From NCBI RefSeq assembly GCF_003751785.1, contig NZ_RKIE01000002.1, positions 124,001 through 188,000 of the forward strand: a stretch of 64,000 nt of DNA, in the 5' to 3' direction. This DNA is from Frigoribacterium sp. PhB160. GTDB lineage: Bacteria > Actinomycetota > Actinomycetes > Actinomycetales > Microbacteriaceae. The notes beneath the pieces are model-generated. The model searched no databases, had not been told where the DNA came from, and saw nothing but the letters and a program-made list of their open reading frames with translations. Position 1 is the first letter of the stretch, and every line of letters begins with the position of its first letter. Both the position numbers and the translations under genes were made by a program. This document shows, one piece after another, positions 1-10,361 of this stretch.

Positions 1-516
<516 letters not shown>

Positions 517-584
517 GGCAGCCTGCACGGCAGGTCCGTCGACGGGCGTGCGCGACGGGACGAACGGTCACGACCGCTCGGCCC

Positions 585-646
585 GGCGGCACGCCCGTCG
601 TGGCGTCCGTGCGGTCCGAGGGGCGGCACGCCCGTCGTCGCGTCCG
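585..646. repeat. Direct repeat, 25 bp, period 37
   Basis: Two copies of a 25-base unit (585-609 and 622-646, one mismatch), beginning GGCGGCACGCCCGTCGT, lie between sucD and the next gene. No protein is evident here. It looks like a local duplication in the intergenic spacer; no function is proposed. Confidence 0.6.
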
Positions 647-695
647 CCCGGCCCGGAGGTCGGCGGGGCACGTCGGGCTCCCGGGCCGACGCCGG

Positions 696-701
696 TACAG
701 T
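696..701 (+). promoter_or_regulatory. -10 box TACAGT, leaderless start
   Basis: TACAGT fits the actinobacterial TANNNT -10 box and ends 8 bases before the ATG at 710. There is no Shine-Dalgarno sequence, so the transcript probably starts at or next to the start codon. Confidence 0.5.
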
Positions 702-709
702 CGTCCGCG

Positions 710-2491
710 ATGAACCGCCCAGTCACCGCCGTCTTCGCCGCGCTCGAGGCCCTGCTCGTCGTCGGCATCGGCGTGGGCATCCCCGTCGTGCTCCTCAGCC
801 TGCTCTGGGCGTTCCAGTACGGGCTCCAGCTCGACTGGCTGATCTTCTGGCGAGCGGCGGTCGACGTCTGGCTCGTCGGGCACGGGGCGGACCTGACCCT
901 CCAGCTCTCCGCCGACGCCGCGGCCGCCACGGGCGTGGCCGGCGCCGACGCGCCGATCCGCGTCTCCATCGCGGCCCTCGGCTTCTCGGTGCTGACGGTG
1001 CTGCTCGCGGTCCGTGCCGGGCGGGCCGTCGCCGAGACGCCGCACCGCGTGCTCGGCACCCTCGTCAGCATCGCGGCGTTCGCCGTGCTCGCCCTCGGCC
1101 TCACCGCCTCCGCGCAGCACGAGCTGGCCGCCCCGTCCCTCTGGCAGGGCACCCTGCTGCCGACCCTCGTCTACGCCGTACCGCTCGCGACGATGGCCGA
1201 GGTCACGCGACGTCGCCGCGGCGGGCCCGCCGACCCCGCGACCGACCTCGTGCTCGACCTCGTCGCGCGCATCCCGCACGTCGGTCGTGCCGTCGTCGGC
1301 TCTGCCCTGCGCCTCGGCGTCGGCAGCCTGGCGGTCGTGCTGGCCGTCGCGTCGGTCGTCGTGGCCCTGCTGCTGCTCACGAGCTACGCCGAGCTCATCA
1401 CGCTCTACGAAGGCGCGCACGCCGGGTTGCTCGGGGGCCTGGCCCTGACGATCGGCCAGCTGGCGTTGCTGCCCGACCTCGTCGTCTGGGCGGTCTCGTG
1501 GTTCGTCGGGCCGGGCTTCGCCCTCGGCACCGGGTCGCAGGTGTCGCCGCTCGGCACGAACGTCGGGCCGCTGCCGGCCGTGCCCTTCCTCGGAGCGCTG
1601 CCGACGGGCGACCCGGCCTTCGCCTTCCTCGGACTGCTGGTGCCGGTCGTCGCGGGCTTCGTCGTCGCCACCGTCCTGCGACCGCGCGTCGAGCGCGTGC
1701 TCGCGGAGTCGGGCGTCGACGACCTGCTCCGCCGCGCCCTGGTCGGCCTGGCAGGCGGGGTCGTCGCCGGCGTCGCGGTCGGCCTGCTCGCCTGGGCCGC
1801 CTCGGGCTCGGCGGGCCCGGGCCGCCTCGCGCAGGTCGGCCCCGACCCGCTCGCCGTCGGGGGCTTCGCCGCGCTCGAGGTGGGAGTGCCTGCCGCCCTC
1901 GCACTCGTCGTCTCCGTGCGCCGCTTCCTCGGGCACGACGACGAGGCGTCGTCGTCCGACGAGAGCCGGGGAGGCGCGGACCGGGTGACCGAGGCCGCCC
2001 CCGCCCCGAGCGGCGCCGCACGGCAGCAGGCCGGCGGCGGCGACGCGGACGCGACGGGGCCCATCGCGGTGGCCGCGCCTCCGGAGCGGTCGTCGTGGAG
2101 GTCAGTGCTCGAGCGGGTGCCGTTCGGCGCGGGACGCTCCGCCGCGAGGGGCGAGAGCACCACGAGCGACCGGGCGACCACGGGGGAGGCCACGGCCGCC
2201 CCGGCGTCGAGCCGCCCGGCCGACGCCGCTCCGTCGGTCGCGGCGCACGAGGACGCGCCGTCCGTCGGCGAGCCGGGGAGGCCGTCGTGGATGCCCGCGC
2301 CCCGCGAGCGGACGCCCGAACCGGCGAGCCCGTGGTGGGTGCGGTCGGGCGGCACGAGCGCCGCGGGCGCGAGCCCCTCCCACGAGAGCGCCCACGCCCC
2401 GACCCGCGACACCGACACCGACACCGACCGCGGCGGCCGCGGCGAGGACGGCGACGACGTGACCGAGCCGATCGACGACGTCCGCCGCTGA
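710..2491 (+). CDS. DUF6350 family polytopic membrane protein
   Basis: A 593-residue membrane protein of the actinobacterial DUF6350 family, whose genes often lie between sucD and purN. The ATG at 710 is chosen because it begins the first hydrophobic segment (MNRPVTAVFAALEALLVVG) and has a -10 box 8 bases upstream; the frame is open further upstream but that part looks non-coding. Residues 1 to about 410 hold about nine or ten hydrophobic segments. The last 180 residues are hydrophilic, rich in Ala, Ser, Arg and Glu, and probably disordered and cytoplasmic. No catalytic motif is visible and the biochemical role is not known to me. The family call rests on context and overall shape, without a search. 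Confidence 0.75.
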   Translation: MNRPVTAVFAALEALLVVGIGVGIPVVLLSLLWAFQYGLQLDWLIFWRAAVDVWLVGHGADLTLQLSADAAAATGVAGADAPIRVSIAALGFSVLTVLLAVRAGRAVAETPHRVLGTLVSIAAFAVLALGLTASAQHELAAPSLWQGTLLPTLVYAVPLATMAEVTRRRRGGPADPATDLVLDLVARIPHVGRAVVGSALRLGVGSLAVVLAVASVVVALLLLTSYAELITLYEGAHAGLLGGLALTIGQLALLPDLVVWAVSWFVGPGFALGTGSQVSPLGTNVGPLPAVPFLGALPTGDPAFAFLGLLVPVVAGFVVATVLRPRVERVLAESGVDDLLRRALVGLAGGVVAGVAVGLLAWAASGSAGPGRLAQVGPDPLAVGGFAALEVGVPAALALVVSVRRFLGHDDEASSSDESRGGADRVTEAAPAPSGAARQQAGGGDADATGPIAVAAPPERSSWRSVLERVPFGAGRSAARGESTTSDRATTGEATAAPASSRPADAAPSVAAHEDAPSVGEPGRPSWMPAPRERTPEPASPWWVRSGGTSAAGASPSHESAHAPTRDTDTDTDRGGRGEDGDDVTEPIDDVRR

Positions 2492-2589
2492 CCGCGCTCC
2501 GTGACTCTCCGACGGCGTCCACGGGCGGGCCTGCCGACGGGGTCCGCCGACGGTCGTCGGTCGCCGCCGGGGCGCCGCGCCCGGGCCGC

Positions 2590-2595
2590 TAGGCT
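2590..2595 (+). promoter_or_regulatory. -10 box TAGGCT, leaderless purN
   Basis: TAGGCT ends 6 bases before the GTG start of purN at 2602, and no ribosome binding site is present. This points to a leaderless purN-purH message. Confidence 0.55.
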
Positions 2596-2601
2596 TGCCC
2601 G

Positions 2602-3195
2602 GTGCTGAAGCTCGTGGTGCTCATCTCCGGTGGCGGCTCGAACCTGCGCGCCCTGCTCGAGGCGGCGTACGACGCCGAGTACCCCGCCCGCGTGGTCGCC
2701 GTCGGCGCCGACCGCGACGCCGACGGCCTCGAGCACGCGGAGGCGTACGGCATCCCCACCTTCTCGGTGCCGTTCACGAGCTTCCCCGACCGGGCCGCCT
2801 GGGGCGACGAGCTGCTCGCCCAGGTGCTCGGGTGGCAGCCCGACCTCGTCGTCCTCAGCGGCTTCATGCGGCTCGTGCCGCCGCGGGTCGTCCAGGCGCT
2901 GAGCCCCCACCTCATCAACACGCACCCCGCGTACCTGCCCGAGTTCCCCGGCGCCCACGGCGTGCGGGACGCGCTCGCAGCCGGCGTCGACCAGACCGGG
3001 GCGAGCGTCATCGTCGTCGACGACGGCGTCGACAGCGGGCCGATCCTGGCGCAGCGCCGCATCCCGGTGCTGCCCGGCGACGACGAGTCGTCGCTCCACG
3101 ACCGCATCAAGCTCGTCGAGCGGGAGCTGCTCGTGCAGACCGTGCTCGACGTCGCGAACGGAACGATCGACCTCGAACAGGAGAGCCACGCATGA
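2602..3195 (+). CDS. purN: Phosphoribosylglycinamide formyltransferase
   Basis: PurN (GAR transformylase) uses 10-formyltetrahydrofolate to formylate glycinamide ribonucleotide, step 3 of de novo purine synthesis in the cytoplasm. The 197-residue length is normal for the family. The catalytic residues sit at the canonical numbers: Asn106 and His108 in [11 protein letters not shown], and Asp144 in [10 protein letters not shown]. The N-terminal SGGGSNL phosphate-binding loop is present. The start is GTG at 2602, right after a TAGGCT -10 box. The stop codon overlaps the purH start (ATGA at 3192-3195), so the two are co-transcribed and probably translationally coupled. Confidence 0.97.
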   Translation: MLKLVVLISGGGSNLRALLEAAYDAEYPARVVAVGADRDADGLEHAEAYGIPTFSVPFTSFPDRAAWGDELLAQVLGWQPDLVVLSGFMRLVPPRVVQALSPHLINTHPAYLPEFPGAHGVRDALAAGVDQTGASVIVVDDGVDSGPILAQRRIPVLPGDDESSLHDRIKLVERELLVQTVLDVANGTIDLEQESHA

Positions 3196-4823
3196 GCGGC
3201 CACACCATCGACCCCTCCCTCTACCGCGACCGCGACGTGGTCCCGGTCACGCGGGCCCTGATCAGCGTGAGCGACAAGACGGGCCTGCTCGACCTCGCGG
3301 CGGCGCTGGCGCAGGCCGACGTCGAGATCGTGTCGACGGGCTCGACCGCCTCGACCATCCGCGAGGCCGGCCACGCGGTCACCGACGTGAGCGAGGTGAC
3401 CGGCTTCCCCGAGTCGCTCGACGGTCGGGTCAAGACCCTGCACCCGGGCATCCACGCGGGCGTGCTCGCCGACCTGCGCCTCGAGTCGCACGAGCGCCAG
3501 CTCGCCGACCTCGGCATCGCCGCCTTCGACCTCGTCGTCGTCAACCTGTACCCGTTCGTCGAGACCGTCGCGTCGGGTGCCGAGGCCCCGGCCGTCATCG
3601 AGAACATCGACATCGGCGGGCCCGCCCTCGTGCGCGCCGCGGCGAAGAACCACGCGAACGTCGCGATCGCCGTGTCGCCGGCCAGCTACCCCCTCGTCGT
3701 GAAGTCGCTCGCCCTCGGGGGCACCACCCTCGCCCAGCGTCAGCGCCTCGCCGGCGAGGCGTTCGCGCACACGGCGGCCTACGACTCGGCCGTCGCGTCG
3801 TGGTTCACGTCGCACCTGGGGGCCCGGGCCGAGCACGACGCGGCCGCCGCCCCGGAGGCGCGGGTCGGCCTCCCCGACGAGGTCACCCTCGCCGGCACCC
3901 GCCAGGCCGTCCTCCGCTACGGCGAGAACGCGCACCAGTCGGCGGCGATCTACGCGACCGCCGACGGCGCGGGCATCGCCCAGGCGCAGCAGCTGCACGG
4001 CAAGGAGATGTCGTACAACAACTACGTCGACGCCGACGCCGCCCTCCGCGCCGCCTACGACTTCGACCAGCCGGCCGTCGCGATCATCAAGCACGCCAAC
4101 CCGTGCGGCATCGCCGTCGCCTCGCCCGACGCCGCCGACCCCGTCGCCGACGCCCACCGTCGCGCGCACGCCTGCGACCCGGTGTCGGCGTACGGCGGGG
4201 TCATCGCCACGAACCGCCCCGTCACGCTCGCGATGGCCGAGACGGTCAAGGACATCTTCACCGAGGTGGTCATCGCCCCGGGCTTCGACCCCGACGCGCT
4301 CGACGTGCTGCAGTCGAAGAAGAACATCCGGCTGCTCGCGCTGCCCGGCGACTTCGCCCGGGCCGCGACCGAGGCGAAGCAGATCTCGGGCGGCCTCCTC
4401 GTGCAGGAGGTCGACTCCTTCGAGGGCTGGTCGTCCGACGCCTGGACCCTCGTGGCGGGCGACGAGGCCGACGCGGCCACGCGGGCCGACCTCGAGTTCG
4501 CCTGGCGGGCGTGCCGCTCGGTGAAGTCGAACGCGATCCTGCTGGCCGACCAGGGCGCCTCCGTCGGGGTCGGCATGGGCCAGGTCAACCGCGTCGACTC
4601 GTGCCAGCTGGCCGTGACGCGGGCAGGGGAGCGGGCCCGTGGCTCGGTCGCCGCCTCCGACGCGTTCTTCCCGTTCGCCGACGGCCTGCAGGTGCTGCTC
4701 GACGCGGGGGTCCGCGCCGTGGTGCAGCCGGGCGGGTCCATCCGCGACGAGGAGGTCGTCGCGGCCGCGACCGCCGCCGGCGTGACGATGTACTTCACCG
4801 GCGAGCGCCACTTCTTCCACTGA
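3192..4823 (+). CDS. purH: Bifunctional AICAR transformylase / IMP cyclohydrolase
   Basis: PurH carries out the last two steps of purine synthesis: formylation of AICAR with 10-formyl-THF, then ring closure to IMP. The 543-residue protein has an N-terminal MGS-like cyclohydrolase domain (about residues 15-145, with SVSDKTGL and STGST) and a C-terminal AICARFT domain with the Lys300-His301 pair in IIKHANPCG. It ends in the typical [11 protein letters not shown]. The ATG at 3192 overlaps the purN stop by four bases; the open frame upstream lies inside purN and is not used. A strong hairpin follows the stop. Confidence 0.97.
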   Translation: MSGHTIDPSLYRDRDVVPVTRALISVSDKTGLLDLAAALAQADVEIVSTGSTASTIREAGHAVTDVSEVTGFPESLDGRVKTLHPGIHAGVLADLRLESHERQLADLGIAAFDLVVVNLYPFVETVASGAEAPAVIENIDIGGPALVRAAAKNHANVAIAVSPASYPLVVKSLALGGTTLAQRQRLAGEAFAHTAAYDSAVASWFTSHLGARAEHDAAAAPEARVGLPDEVTLAGTRQAVLRYGENAHQSAAIYATADGAGIAQAQQLHGKEMSYNNYVDADAALRAAYDFDQPAVAIIKHANPCGIAVASPDAADPVADAHRRAHACDPVSAYGGVIATNRPVTLAMAETVKDIFTEVVIAPGFDPDALDVLQSKKNIRLLALPGDFARAATEAKQISGGLLVQEVDSFEGWSSDAWTLVAGDEADAATRADLEFAWRACRSVKSNAILLADQGASVGVGMGQVNRVDSCQLAVTRAGERARGSVAASDAFFPFADGLQVLLDAGVRAVVQPGGSIRDEEVVAAATAAGVTMYFTGERHFFH

Positions 4824-4849
4824 TCGACGCGGCGGGCGCCGCCGAGCGG

Positions 4850-4884
4850 GAGAGGGGCAGGACGCCCGGCGTCCGGCCCCTCTC
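4850..4884 (+). terminator. Hairpin terminator after purH
   Basis: GAGAGGGGC (4850-4858) and GGACGC (4860-4865) pair with GCGTCC (4869-4874) and GCCCCTCTC (4876-4884). This makes a 15-bp stem with one A/G mismatch and a 3-base loop, 26 bases after the purH stop. There is no U tract, which is common in high-GC actinobacteria. Confidence 0.7.
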
Positions 4885-4941
4885 GCCGTGCCCGGGCCTG
4901 GCGACGGCGCGGCGGGACGGCGGCGACCGGACCGGACGGTC

Positions 4942-4971
4942 TTGCGCGGGGCGCGCCTCCGGACATATCCT
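4942..4971 (+). promoter_or_regulatory. Sigma-70-type promoter TTGCGC-18-TATCCT
   Basis: A -35 box TTGCGC (4942-4947), an 18-base spacer and a -10 box TATCCT (4966-4971) lie about 65 bases upstream of a well-positioned AGGAGG and the ATG at 5036. It probably drives the small ORF and the ABC exporter genes. Confidence 0.5.
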
Positions 4972-5035
4972 GCAAGGCTGTCCGCAGCCGGCCGCGAGGC
5001 CGTCCGGACGAACGACGACGACGCAGGAGGACACG

Positions 5036-5146
5036 ATGAACTCGACGACACGGACCACGGTGGCCACGTCCGCCTCCGGTGCCCTCGCGCTCCGCGCCTC
5101 CTCGGCGACCGCCGCCCCGGCCTCGACCCCGGCGCGGCGCGGATAG
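5036..5146 (+). CDS. 36-residue small ORF before the exporter (leader peptide or remnant)
   Basis: The ATG at 5036 has a textbook ribosome site, AGGAGG at 5025-5030 with 5 bases of spacing, and a promoter upstream. It reads [20 protein letters not shown] and continues to a stop at 5146. The product resembles the front of a secreted-protein signal peptide, with a short hydrophobic stretch and an ATAAPA cleavage-like site, but stops at 36 residues. It may be the remnant of a secreted protein deleted after its signal peptide, or a leader ORF for the exporter genes 157 bases downstream. Nothing else identifies it. Confidence 0.35.
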   Translation: MNSTTRTTVATSASGALALRASSATAAPASTPARRG

Positions 5147-5250
5147 CCCGACCGGCCCCGCCACCCGCTCGACCACGCCGTCGCAGGCCCGCGCCCGCGA
5201 CGTGTCGAGAGCCCTCCCCAGGCGGAGGCGCTGCTCGCCTCTCCCCACTC

Positions 5251-5275
5251 GGGAGCACCTCCCTGCGGTGCTCCC
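5251..5275 (+). promoter_or_regulatory. Leader hairpin before the ABC exporter genes
   Basis: GGGAGCAC (5251-5258) pairs perfectly with GTGCTCCC (5268-5275) around a 9-base loop. It lies between the 36-residue ORF and the exporter start at 5303. It could end transcription of the small ORF or act as an attenuator; no U tract follows. Confidence 0.45.
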
Positions 5276-5302
5276 CGTCAGATCACGACACTTGGATCAC
5301 CC

Positions 5303-7132
5303 ATGCCCCAGCCCACCGTCCCTCCGCGCACCCCGCCGGGTCGTCCCTCGACGACCCGGGCCCTGGCGCGCCTCCTCCCGTACGCCCGCCCCGCGCTGCC
5401 GCGCCTCGTGCTCGGCATGGTCGTCGCGCTCGTGGCCGCCGTCGTCGCCCTGCTGATCCCGCTCGTGCTGCAGCGCCTCGTCGACGGCCCGCTCTCCGGC
5501 GGCGACGCGTCGCAGGTGTGGCCGGCCTTCGCGGTCGTGCTCGGGCTCGGCCTCGTCGAGGCGGCCATGATCGCGGCCCGGCGCCGGCTCGTGCTGACCC
5601 CCAGCACGCACGTCGAGGCGAGCATGCGCAACTCGCTCTACGCGAAGCTGCAAGACCTGCCCGTCGCCTTCCACGACCGCTGGCAGAGCGGTCAGCTGCT
5701 CAGCCGGTCGGTGAGCGACCTGTCGCTGATCCGCCGCTGGCTGGCGTTCGGCCTCGTGCTGCTCGTCGTCAACGTGCTGACGATCGTCGTCGGCTTCGTC
5801 GTGCTCTTCTTCTACAGCTGGGTGCTGGCGCTCATCTTCGTCGTCGCCTCGGTGCCCGTGTTCGTCGTCAGCCTGGCGTTCGAGAAGCGGTACTCCGTCG
5901 TCGCCCGTCGCAGCCAGGACCAGGTCGGCGACCTCGCGACCAGCGTGGAGGAGAGCGTGCACGGCATCCGCGTGCTCAAGGCCTTCGGCCGCGGCGCCCA
6001 CTCGCTGCGCGAGTTCGCCAAGCAGGCCGAAGAGCTGCGCGGCACCGAGATCGAGAAGGCGAAGGCCATCTCGAAGCTCTGGCTGTGGCTGCTGCTCGTG
6101 CCCGACGTCGCCTTCGCGCTCTGCCTCCTCGGGGGCATCGCCCTCGCCGCCGACGGCCAGCTCACCGTCGGCCAGCTGTTCGCCTTCTTCGCCACGGCGA
6201 CCGTGCTGCGCTGGCCGGTCGAGTCGATCGGGTTCCTGCTGTCGATGACGTTCGACACGCGCACCGCGGCCGACCGCTTCTTCGAGGTGATGGACAGCGT
6301 CAACACCGTCACCGACCCCGACGAGCCGGCCACCATCGACGAGCCGCGCGGTCGCCTCGTCTTCGAGTCGACGCACTTCCGCTACCAGGACAGCCCCGCG
6401 CAGTACCCCGACCTCGTCAACGGCGTCGACCTGGCGATCGAGCCGGGCGAGACGATGGCGCTCGTCGGGCTCACCGGCTCGGGCAAGACGACGCTGCTCG
6501 CCCTCGTGCCGCGGCTGTACGACGTGACGGGCGGTCGCGTGACGCTCGACGGCGTCGACGTGCGCGACCTCACGCGCGCCGAGCTGCGTCGGCACGTGGG
6601 CATGGCGTTCGAGGACGCCACCCTGTTCAGCGCCTCCGTGCGGGAGAACGTCCTGCTCGGTCGGCCCGACCTCGTCGACGACCCGGTCGAGGCCGACCGC
6701 GTGCTGCGCGAGGCGCTCGACATCGCTCAGGCCGACTTCGTCGACCGCCTGCCCGAGGGCGTCGACAGCCGGGTCGGAGAAGAGGGGCTCAGCCTCTCGG
6801 GCGGCCAGCGACAGCGGCTCGCGCTCGCCCGGGCCGTCGCGGCCCGCCCCGCGGTGCTCGTGCTCGACGACCCCCTGTCGGCGCTCGACGTCGACACCGA
6901 GGCGCGCGTCGAGGCGGGGCTCCGCCGCGTGCTCGCCTCGACCACGTCCCTGATCGTCGCGCACCGTCCGTCGACGGTGACGCTCGCCGACCGGGTGGCG
7001 CTGCTCGAGAACGGCACCGTGACCGCCGTCGGCACCCACTCCGACCTGCTCGCCACCAACGAGCACTACCGCTACGTGATCTCGTCGCTCGACGACGACA
7101 CCGCCCCCCGCCGAGAAGAGGTGCTCGCGTGA
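5303..7132 (+). CDS. ABC exporter half-transporter, degenerate-site subunit
   Basis: A 609-residue ABC exporter half-transporter with an N-terminal transmembrane domain (six hydrophobic segments, about residues 25-310) and a C-terminal ATPase. Walker A is GLTGSGKT with Lys395, the signature is a canonical LSGGQ at 498-502, and Walker B ends in Asp522. The next residue, normally the catalytic Glu, is Asp523. With the altered signature of its partner this predicts an asymmetric heterodimer with one weak ATP site, as in TM287/288 and BmrCD. The start follows TTGGATCACCC without a ribosome site. The stop overlaps the next start (GTGA at 7129-7132). The exported substrate is unknown; drug or lipid export is the usual guess. 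Confidence 0.9.
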   Translation: MPQPTVPPRTPPGRPSTTRALARLLPYARPALPRLVLGMVVALVAAVVALLIPLVLQRLVDGPLSGGDASQVWPAFAVVLGLGLVEAAMIAARRRLVLTPSTHVEASMRNSLYAKLQDLPVAFHDRWQSGQLLSRSVSDLSLIRRWLAFGLVLLVVNVLTIVVGFVVLFFYSWVLALIFVVASVPVFVVSLAFEKRYSVVARRSQDQVGDLATSVEESVHGIRVLKAFGRGAHSLREFAKQAEELRGTEIEKAKAISKLWLWLLLVPDVAFALCLLGGIALAADGQLTVGQLFAFFATATVLRWPVESIGFLLSMTFDTRTAADRFFEVMDSVNTVTDPDEPATIDEPRGRLVFESTHFRYQDSPAQYPDLVNGVDLAIEPGETMALVGLTGSGKTTLLALVPRLYDVTGGRVTLDGVDVRDLTRAELRRHVGMAFEDATLFSASVRENVLLGRPDLVDDPVEADRVLREALDIAQADFVDRLPEGVDSRVGEEGLSLSGGQRQRLALARAVAARPAVLVLDDPLSALDVDTEARVEAGLRRVLASTTSLIVAHRPSTVTLADRVALLENGTVTAVGTHSDLLATNEHYRYVISSLDDDTAPRREEVLA

Positions 7133-9003
7133 GCGACCAGCGCGACGACGTCCTCGACGGACGTACCCCCGCCGAGAAGCGGGCCGAGCAGGGCTCGAGC
7201 ACGGAGGGCGTCCGGGGCGAGGAGCGCAGCGACTTCACCACGGCCGAGAGCAAGCGGCTGCGGGGTCGCTCGCTGCGCCTCCTCGGCTCGCTCGTGCGCC
7301 CGCTGCGCTGGCGGCTCGCCGTCATGGCGCTCGTCGTCGTGGTCAGCACGGCGTGCCAGGTGGCCGGTCCGGCGCTGATCGCGTACGGCATCGACAACGC
7401 CCTGCCGGCCCTCATGGACCGGCAGGACTGGGCTCCGGCGATCTTCGTCGTCTCGGTGTACCTGGTGACCGGGGTGCTCGGGGCCGTGCTCATGGCGCAG
7501 TACACCGTGCTGTCGGCGCGCATCAGCCAGGCGATCCTCATCGACCTGCGCAAGCGGCTGTTCCTCCACACGCAGGCGCTGAGCCTCGAGTTCCACGAGA
7601 CCTACACCTCGGGCCGCATCATCTCGCGGCAGACGAGCGACCTCGACTCGATCCGCGAGCTGCTCGACTCGGGCATCAACCAGCTCGTGCAGGGGCTGCT
7701 CTACATGCTCTTCACGGCGATCGCGCTCGTGAGCCTCGACGCCCCCAGCGGGCTCGTGCTCGCCGTGGCGCTCGTGCCCCTCGTGGCGCTGACGCGCTGG
7801 TTCCAGGTGCGGTCGCAGAAGCTCTTCCGCGCCACGCGCGTGACGAGCGCGCGGGTCATCGTGCACTTCGTCGAGACGATGACGGGCATGCGGGCGGTGC
7901 AGGCCTTCCGCAAGGAGGCGCGCAACGAGGAGGAGTACGCCGGCCAGGTCGAGGGCAACCGCACCGCGAACTCGCGCGTGTTCACCCTCTTCGGCACGTT
8001 CGACCCGGGCCTCGTGCTGATCGGCAACGCGACCCTCGCGGCCGTCGTGCTCTTCGGCGGCTTCCGCGTCATCGGCGGCACGCTCGAGATCGGCGCCCTG
8101 CTCGCCGTGGCCCTCTACGCCAAGCGCTTCTTCGACCCCGCGGAGGAGATGGCGATGTTCTACAACAGCTACCAGTCGGCCTCGGCGGCGCTGGAGAAGA
8201 TCTCGGGCGTGCTCGAAGAGCGGCCGAGCGTGCCCGACCCGACTCGGCCGGTCGAGCTGCGCCACGCGAAGGGCACCGTCGAGTTCGACGACGTCGAGTT
8301 CGCGTACGCCGCCGACAGCGTCGTGCTGCCGCAGTTCGACCTCACGATGCCGGCCGGGCAGACCATCGCCCTCGTCGGGTCGACCGGGGCGGGCAAGTCG
8401 ACGCTCGCCAAGCTCATCTCGCGGTTCTACGACCCCACCCGCGGCAGCATCTCGCTCGACGGCGTCGACCTGCGCGACCTCCACCCGAACGACCTCCGTC
8501 GGGCGATCGTCATGGTCACCCAGGAGGCGTACCTGTTCTCGGGCACGGTCGCCGACAACATCGGGCTCGGCAAGCCCGACGCCTCGCGGGAGGAGATCGA
8601 GCGGGCCGCCCGGGCCGTCGGGGCGCACGAGTTCGTCGTGGCCCTGCCCGACGGGTACGACACCGACGTCAACAAGCGTGGCGGCCGCGTCTCCGCGGGG
8701 CAGCGCCAGCTGCTCTCGTTCGCGCGGGCGTTCATCGCCGACCCGGCGGTGCTCATCCTCGACGAGGCGACGGCGTCGCTCGACATCCCGTCGGAGCGCA
8801 TGGTGCAGGAGGCGCTGCAGACCCTGCTCGCCGACCGGACGGCGGTCATCATCGCCCACCGCCTGTCGACGGTCGCGATCGCCGACCGGGTGCTCGTCAT
8901 GGAGCACGGCCGCGTCGTCGAGGACGGCACGCCCGCCGACCTGATCTCCGGCACGGGCCGCTTCGCGCAGCTGCACGCCGCCTGGCGCGACTCGCTCGTC
9001 TAG
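7129..9003 (+). CDS. ABC exporter half-transporter, catalytic-site subunit
   Basis: The 624-residue partner of the preceding gene. A hydrophilic N-terminal extension of about 55 residues comes before the six-helix transmembrane domain (about 60-350) and the ATPase. Walker A is GSTGAGKS with Lys423 and Walker B is followed by the proper catalytic Glu (Asp545-Glu546), but the signature reads VSAGQ (521-525) instead of LSGGQ. In the heterodimer its signature faces the Asp523 site of the partner, so both changes fall in the same composite ATP site. The GTG at 7129 overlaps the upstream stop by four bases. The gene converges on the lipoprotein gene at 9014. Confidence 0.9.
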   Translation: MSDQRDDVLDGRTPAEKRAEQGSSTEGVRGEERSDFTTAESKRLRGRSLRLLGSLVRPLRWRLAVMALVVVVSTACQVAGPALIAYGIDNALPALMDRQDWAPAIFVVSVYLVTGVLGAVLMAQYTVLSARISQAILIDLRKRLFLHTQALSLEFHETYTSGRIISRQTSDLDSIRELLDSGINQLVQGLLYMLFTAIALVSLDAPSGLVLAVALVPLVALTRWFQVRSQKLFRATRVTSARVIVHFVETMTGMRAVQAFRKEARNEEEYAGQVEGNRTANSRVFTLFGTFDPGLVLIGNATLAAVVLFGGFRVIGGTLEIGALLAVALYAKRFFDPAEEMAMFYNSYQSASAALEKISGVLEERPSVPDPTRPVELRHAKGTVEFDDVEFAYAADSVVLPQFDLTMPAGQTIALVGSTGAGKSTLAKLISRFYDPTRGSISLDGVDLRDLHPNDLRRAIVMVTQEAYLFSGTVADNIGLGKPDASREEIERAARAVGAHEFVVALPDGYDTDVNKRGGRVSAGQRQLLSFARAFIADPAVLILDEATASLDIPSERMVQEALQTLLADRTAVIIAHRLSTVAIADRVLVMEHGRVVEDGTPADLISGTGRFAQLHAAWRDSLV

Positions 9004-9013
9004 GGCGGGCTCG

Positions 9014-9436
9014 TCAGCCCGCGTGGCGCCAGGCCCACACCTGGCCGCCGTCCGCGACGACGGCCCAGTCGCCGCAGGCGTACCCGGCCGTCGGCAGGTC
9101 GTCGGGCAGCCACTCGGGGGCGAGCGACGGGGTCGTCGGGACCGGGTCGGCGGGGGCGCACCCGGCCATGTCGGCGGGGGAGGTCGCGGTGCGGAGCGTG
9201 AGCACCGCCTCCTCGTGGTCGTGGCGGAGGGTGTCGACGCGGATGTCGGTGGCGTCGGAGGGCATCCACCCGTCGAGCACGAACGAGCGCGTGCCCGTCT
9301 TCGGCGCGTCGCCCCAGCGGGCGAACTCGTAGCTCTTCTCGGGCGGCACGAGGGAGGGGATCGAGCAGCCGACCGCGGTCACGGCGACGGAGCAGGCGAG
9401 GGCGACGGCGGTGACGAGGCGGCGGGTCGAGGGCAT
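9014..9436 (-). CDS. Small lipoprotein of unknown function
   Basis: A 140-residue protein with a clear lipoprotein signal: MPSTRRLVTAVALACSVAV leads to the lipobox TAVGC, then a mature part with three further cysteines (AGCAP, YACGD). I do not recognise the family. The ATG at 9436 is chosen over a TTG four codons upstream because a TTGCAT box lies 6 bases before the ATG. The same TTGCAT-6-ATG layout recurs at the DUF3253 gene (61501). The gene ends 10 bases from the exporter stop (convergent). Confidence 0.7.
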   Translation of the reverse strand: MPSTRRLVTAVALACSVAVTAVGCSIPSLVPPEKSYEFARWGDAPKTGTRSFVLDGWMPSDATDIRVDTLRHDHEEAVLTLRTATSPADMAGCAPADPVPTTPSLAPEWLPDDLPTAGYACGDWAVVADGGQVWAWRHAG

Positions 9437-9573
9437 GGTCCGATGCAAGCGGGCCGGCGCCCGGGCCGGATCAGCCGGAGGGCGCGACCTGCTCGGCCGG
9501 GAGGCTGATCACCGGGGGCCGAGTCCCGTGCCGACCTCGCCGGCCGGGGCCGACGGCGACCGTCGGACTCGGC

Positions 9574-9885
9574 TCAGGGGCTCCAGGCGGCGCGCTCGAG
9601 GTCGACCCGCAGCACGCCCGTCCGCCCCTGCCGCAGCGGGGTGCCCTCGACCCGGTAATGCTCGAGGGCGCGCTGCTCGTGACGTTCCGGCGGCAGGCCC
9701 GACGCCCGCACCACGCGCCACCACGGCAGGTCCGACCCGGCCCAGGCCATGACCTGGCCGACCCCGCGGGACGAGCGGGAGCCGATGGCCGCCGCGACGG
9801 AGCCGTAGGTCATGACCCGGCCCGGCGGGATCGTCTCGACGACGGCGACCACGCGCGAGGCGAAGTCGTCACCCGCCGGGCTCAC
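9574..9885 (-). CDS. Alkyltransferase-like protein (MGMT family, no active Cys)
   Basis: A 103-residue protein matching the DNA-binding domain of O6-alkylguanine-DNA alkyltransferase (IPPGRVMTYGSVAAAIG, then GVGQVMA). The catalytic PCHR motif is replaced by Pro54-Trp55-Trp56-Arg57, so it cannot accept an alkyl group. This is the mark of alkyltransferase-like (ATL) proteins, which bind alkylated guanine and hand the lesion to nucleotide excision repair. In the ATLs I know the motif reads PWHR, so the second Trp is a further change. Its ATG overlaps the stop of the acetyltransferase gene by four bases, so the two form one transcript. Confidence 0.85.
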   Translation of the reverse strand: MSPAGDDFASRVVAVVETIPPGRVMTYGSVAAAIGSRSSRGVGQVMAWAGSDLPWWRVVRASGLPPERHEQRALEHYRVEGTPLRQGRTGVLRVDLERAAWSP

Positions 9886-10355
9886 TCGGCCGGGGTCGAC
9901 GGGGCGATGGTCAGCGCGGCGAGGTGCTCGCCGTAGGGCGTCTCGCCGACGACGGTGAAGCCGATGTGGGCGAAGAAGTCCTCGGGGCCGTCGTCGCCGG
10001 GCTCGTACATGACCGTGAGGCGGTCGAAGCCGCGCGAGCGGGCCTCGTCGGCGAGGGCGTGCACGGCGAAGCGCCCGATTCCCTGGCCCTGGTGGTCGGC
10101 CGACACGTTCATGCGCCAGATGCAGCTGCGCAGGGCCGGGTCGTCGCTCTCGGCGTCGAAGTTGCCCATGATGAAGCCGACGACCTCGTCGCCCTGCAGC
10201 ACGACGCGGGGCCAGGCCGTGGTCGGGTTGACGTAGGCCTCCGCGATGGAGTGCGAGACGGGGGCGACGTACTGTTCCTGACCCGGCTTGAGCGTCAGGT
10301 TGTTGGCCGCGACGACGGTGGCGGCGGACAGTTCTTCGAGGCGCAGGTCGGACAT
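9882..10355 (-). CDS. GNAT family N-acetyltransferase
   Basis: A 157-residue acetyltransferase starting MSDLRLEELSA. The acetyl-CoA-binding segment is clear (HQGQGIGRFAVHALADEARS, about residues 94-113). It resembles spermine/spermidine-type GNATs, but the substrate cannot be read from sequence. The ATG at 10355 is preferred over a start seven codons upstream because a perfect TACCCT -10 box ends 6 bases before it. It is followed by the ATL gene with a four-base overlap. Confidence 0.85.
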   Translation of the reverse strand: MSDLRLEELSAATVVAANNLTLKPGQEQYVAPVSHSIAEAYVNPTTAWPRVVLQGDEVVGFIMGNFDAESDDPALRSCIWRMNVSADHQGQGIGRFAVHALADEARSRGFDRLTVMYEPGDDGPEDFFAHIGFTVVGETPYGEHLAALTIAPSTPAE

Positions 10356-10361
10356 GCGCTC

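Noticed and set aside
548-709. N-terminal extension of the DUF6350 protein
   Set aside because: The extra residues are Arg/Pro-rich, fall in a spacer with a 37-bp period repeat, and precede a -10 box placed for the ATG at 710.
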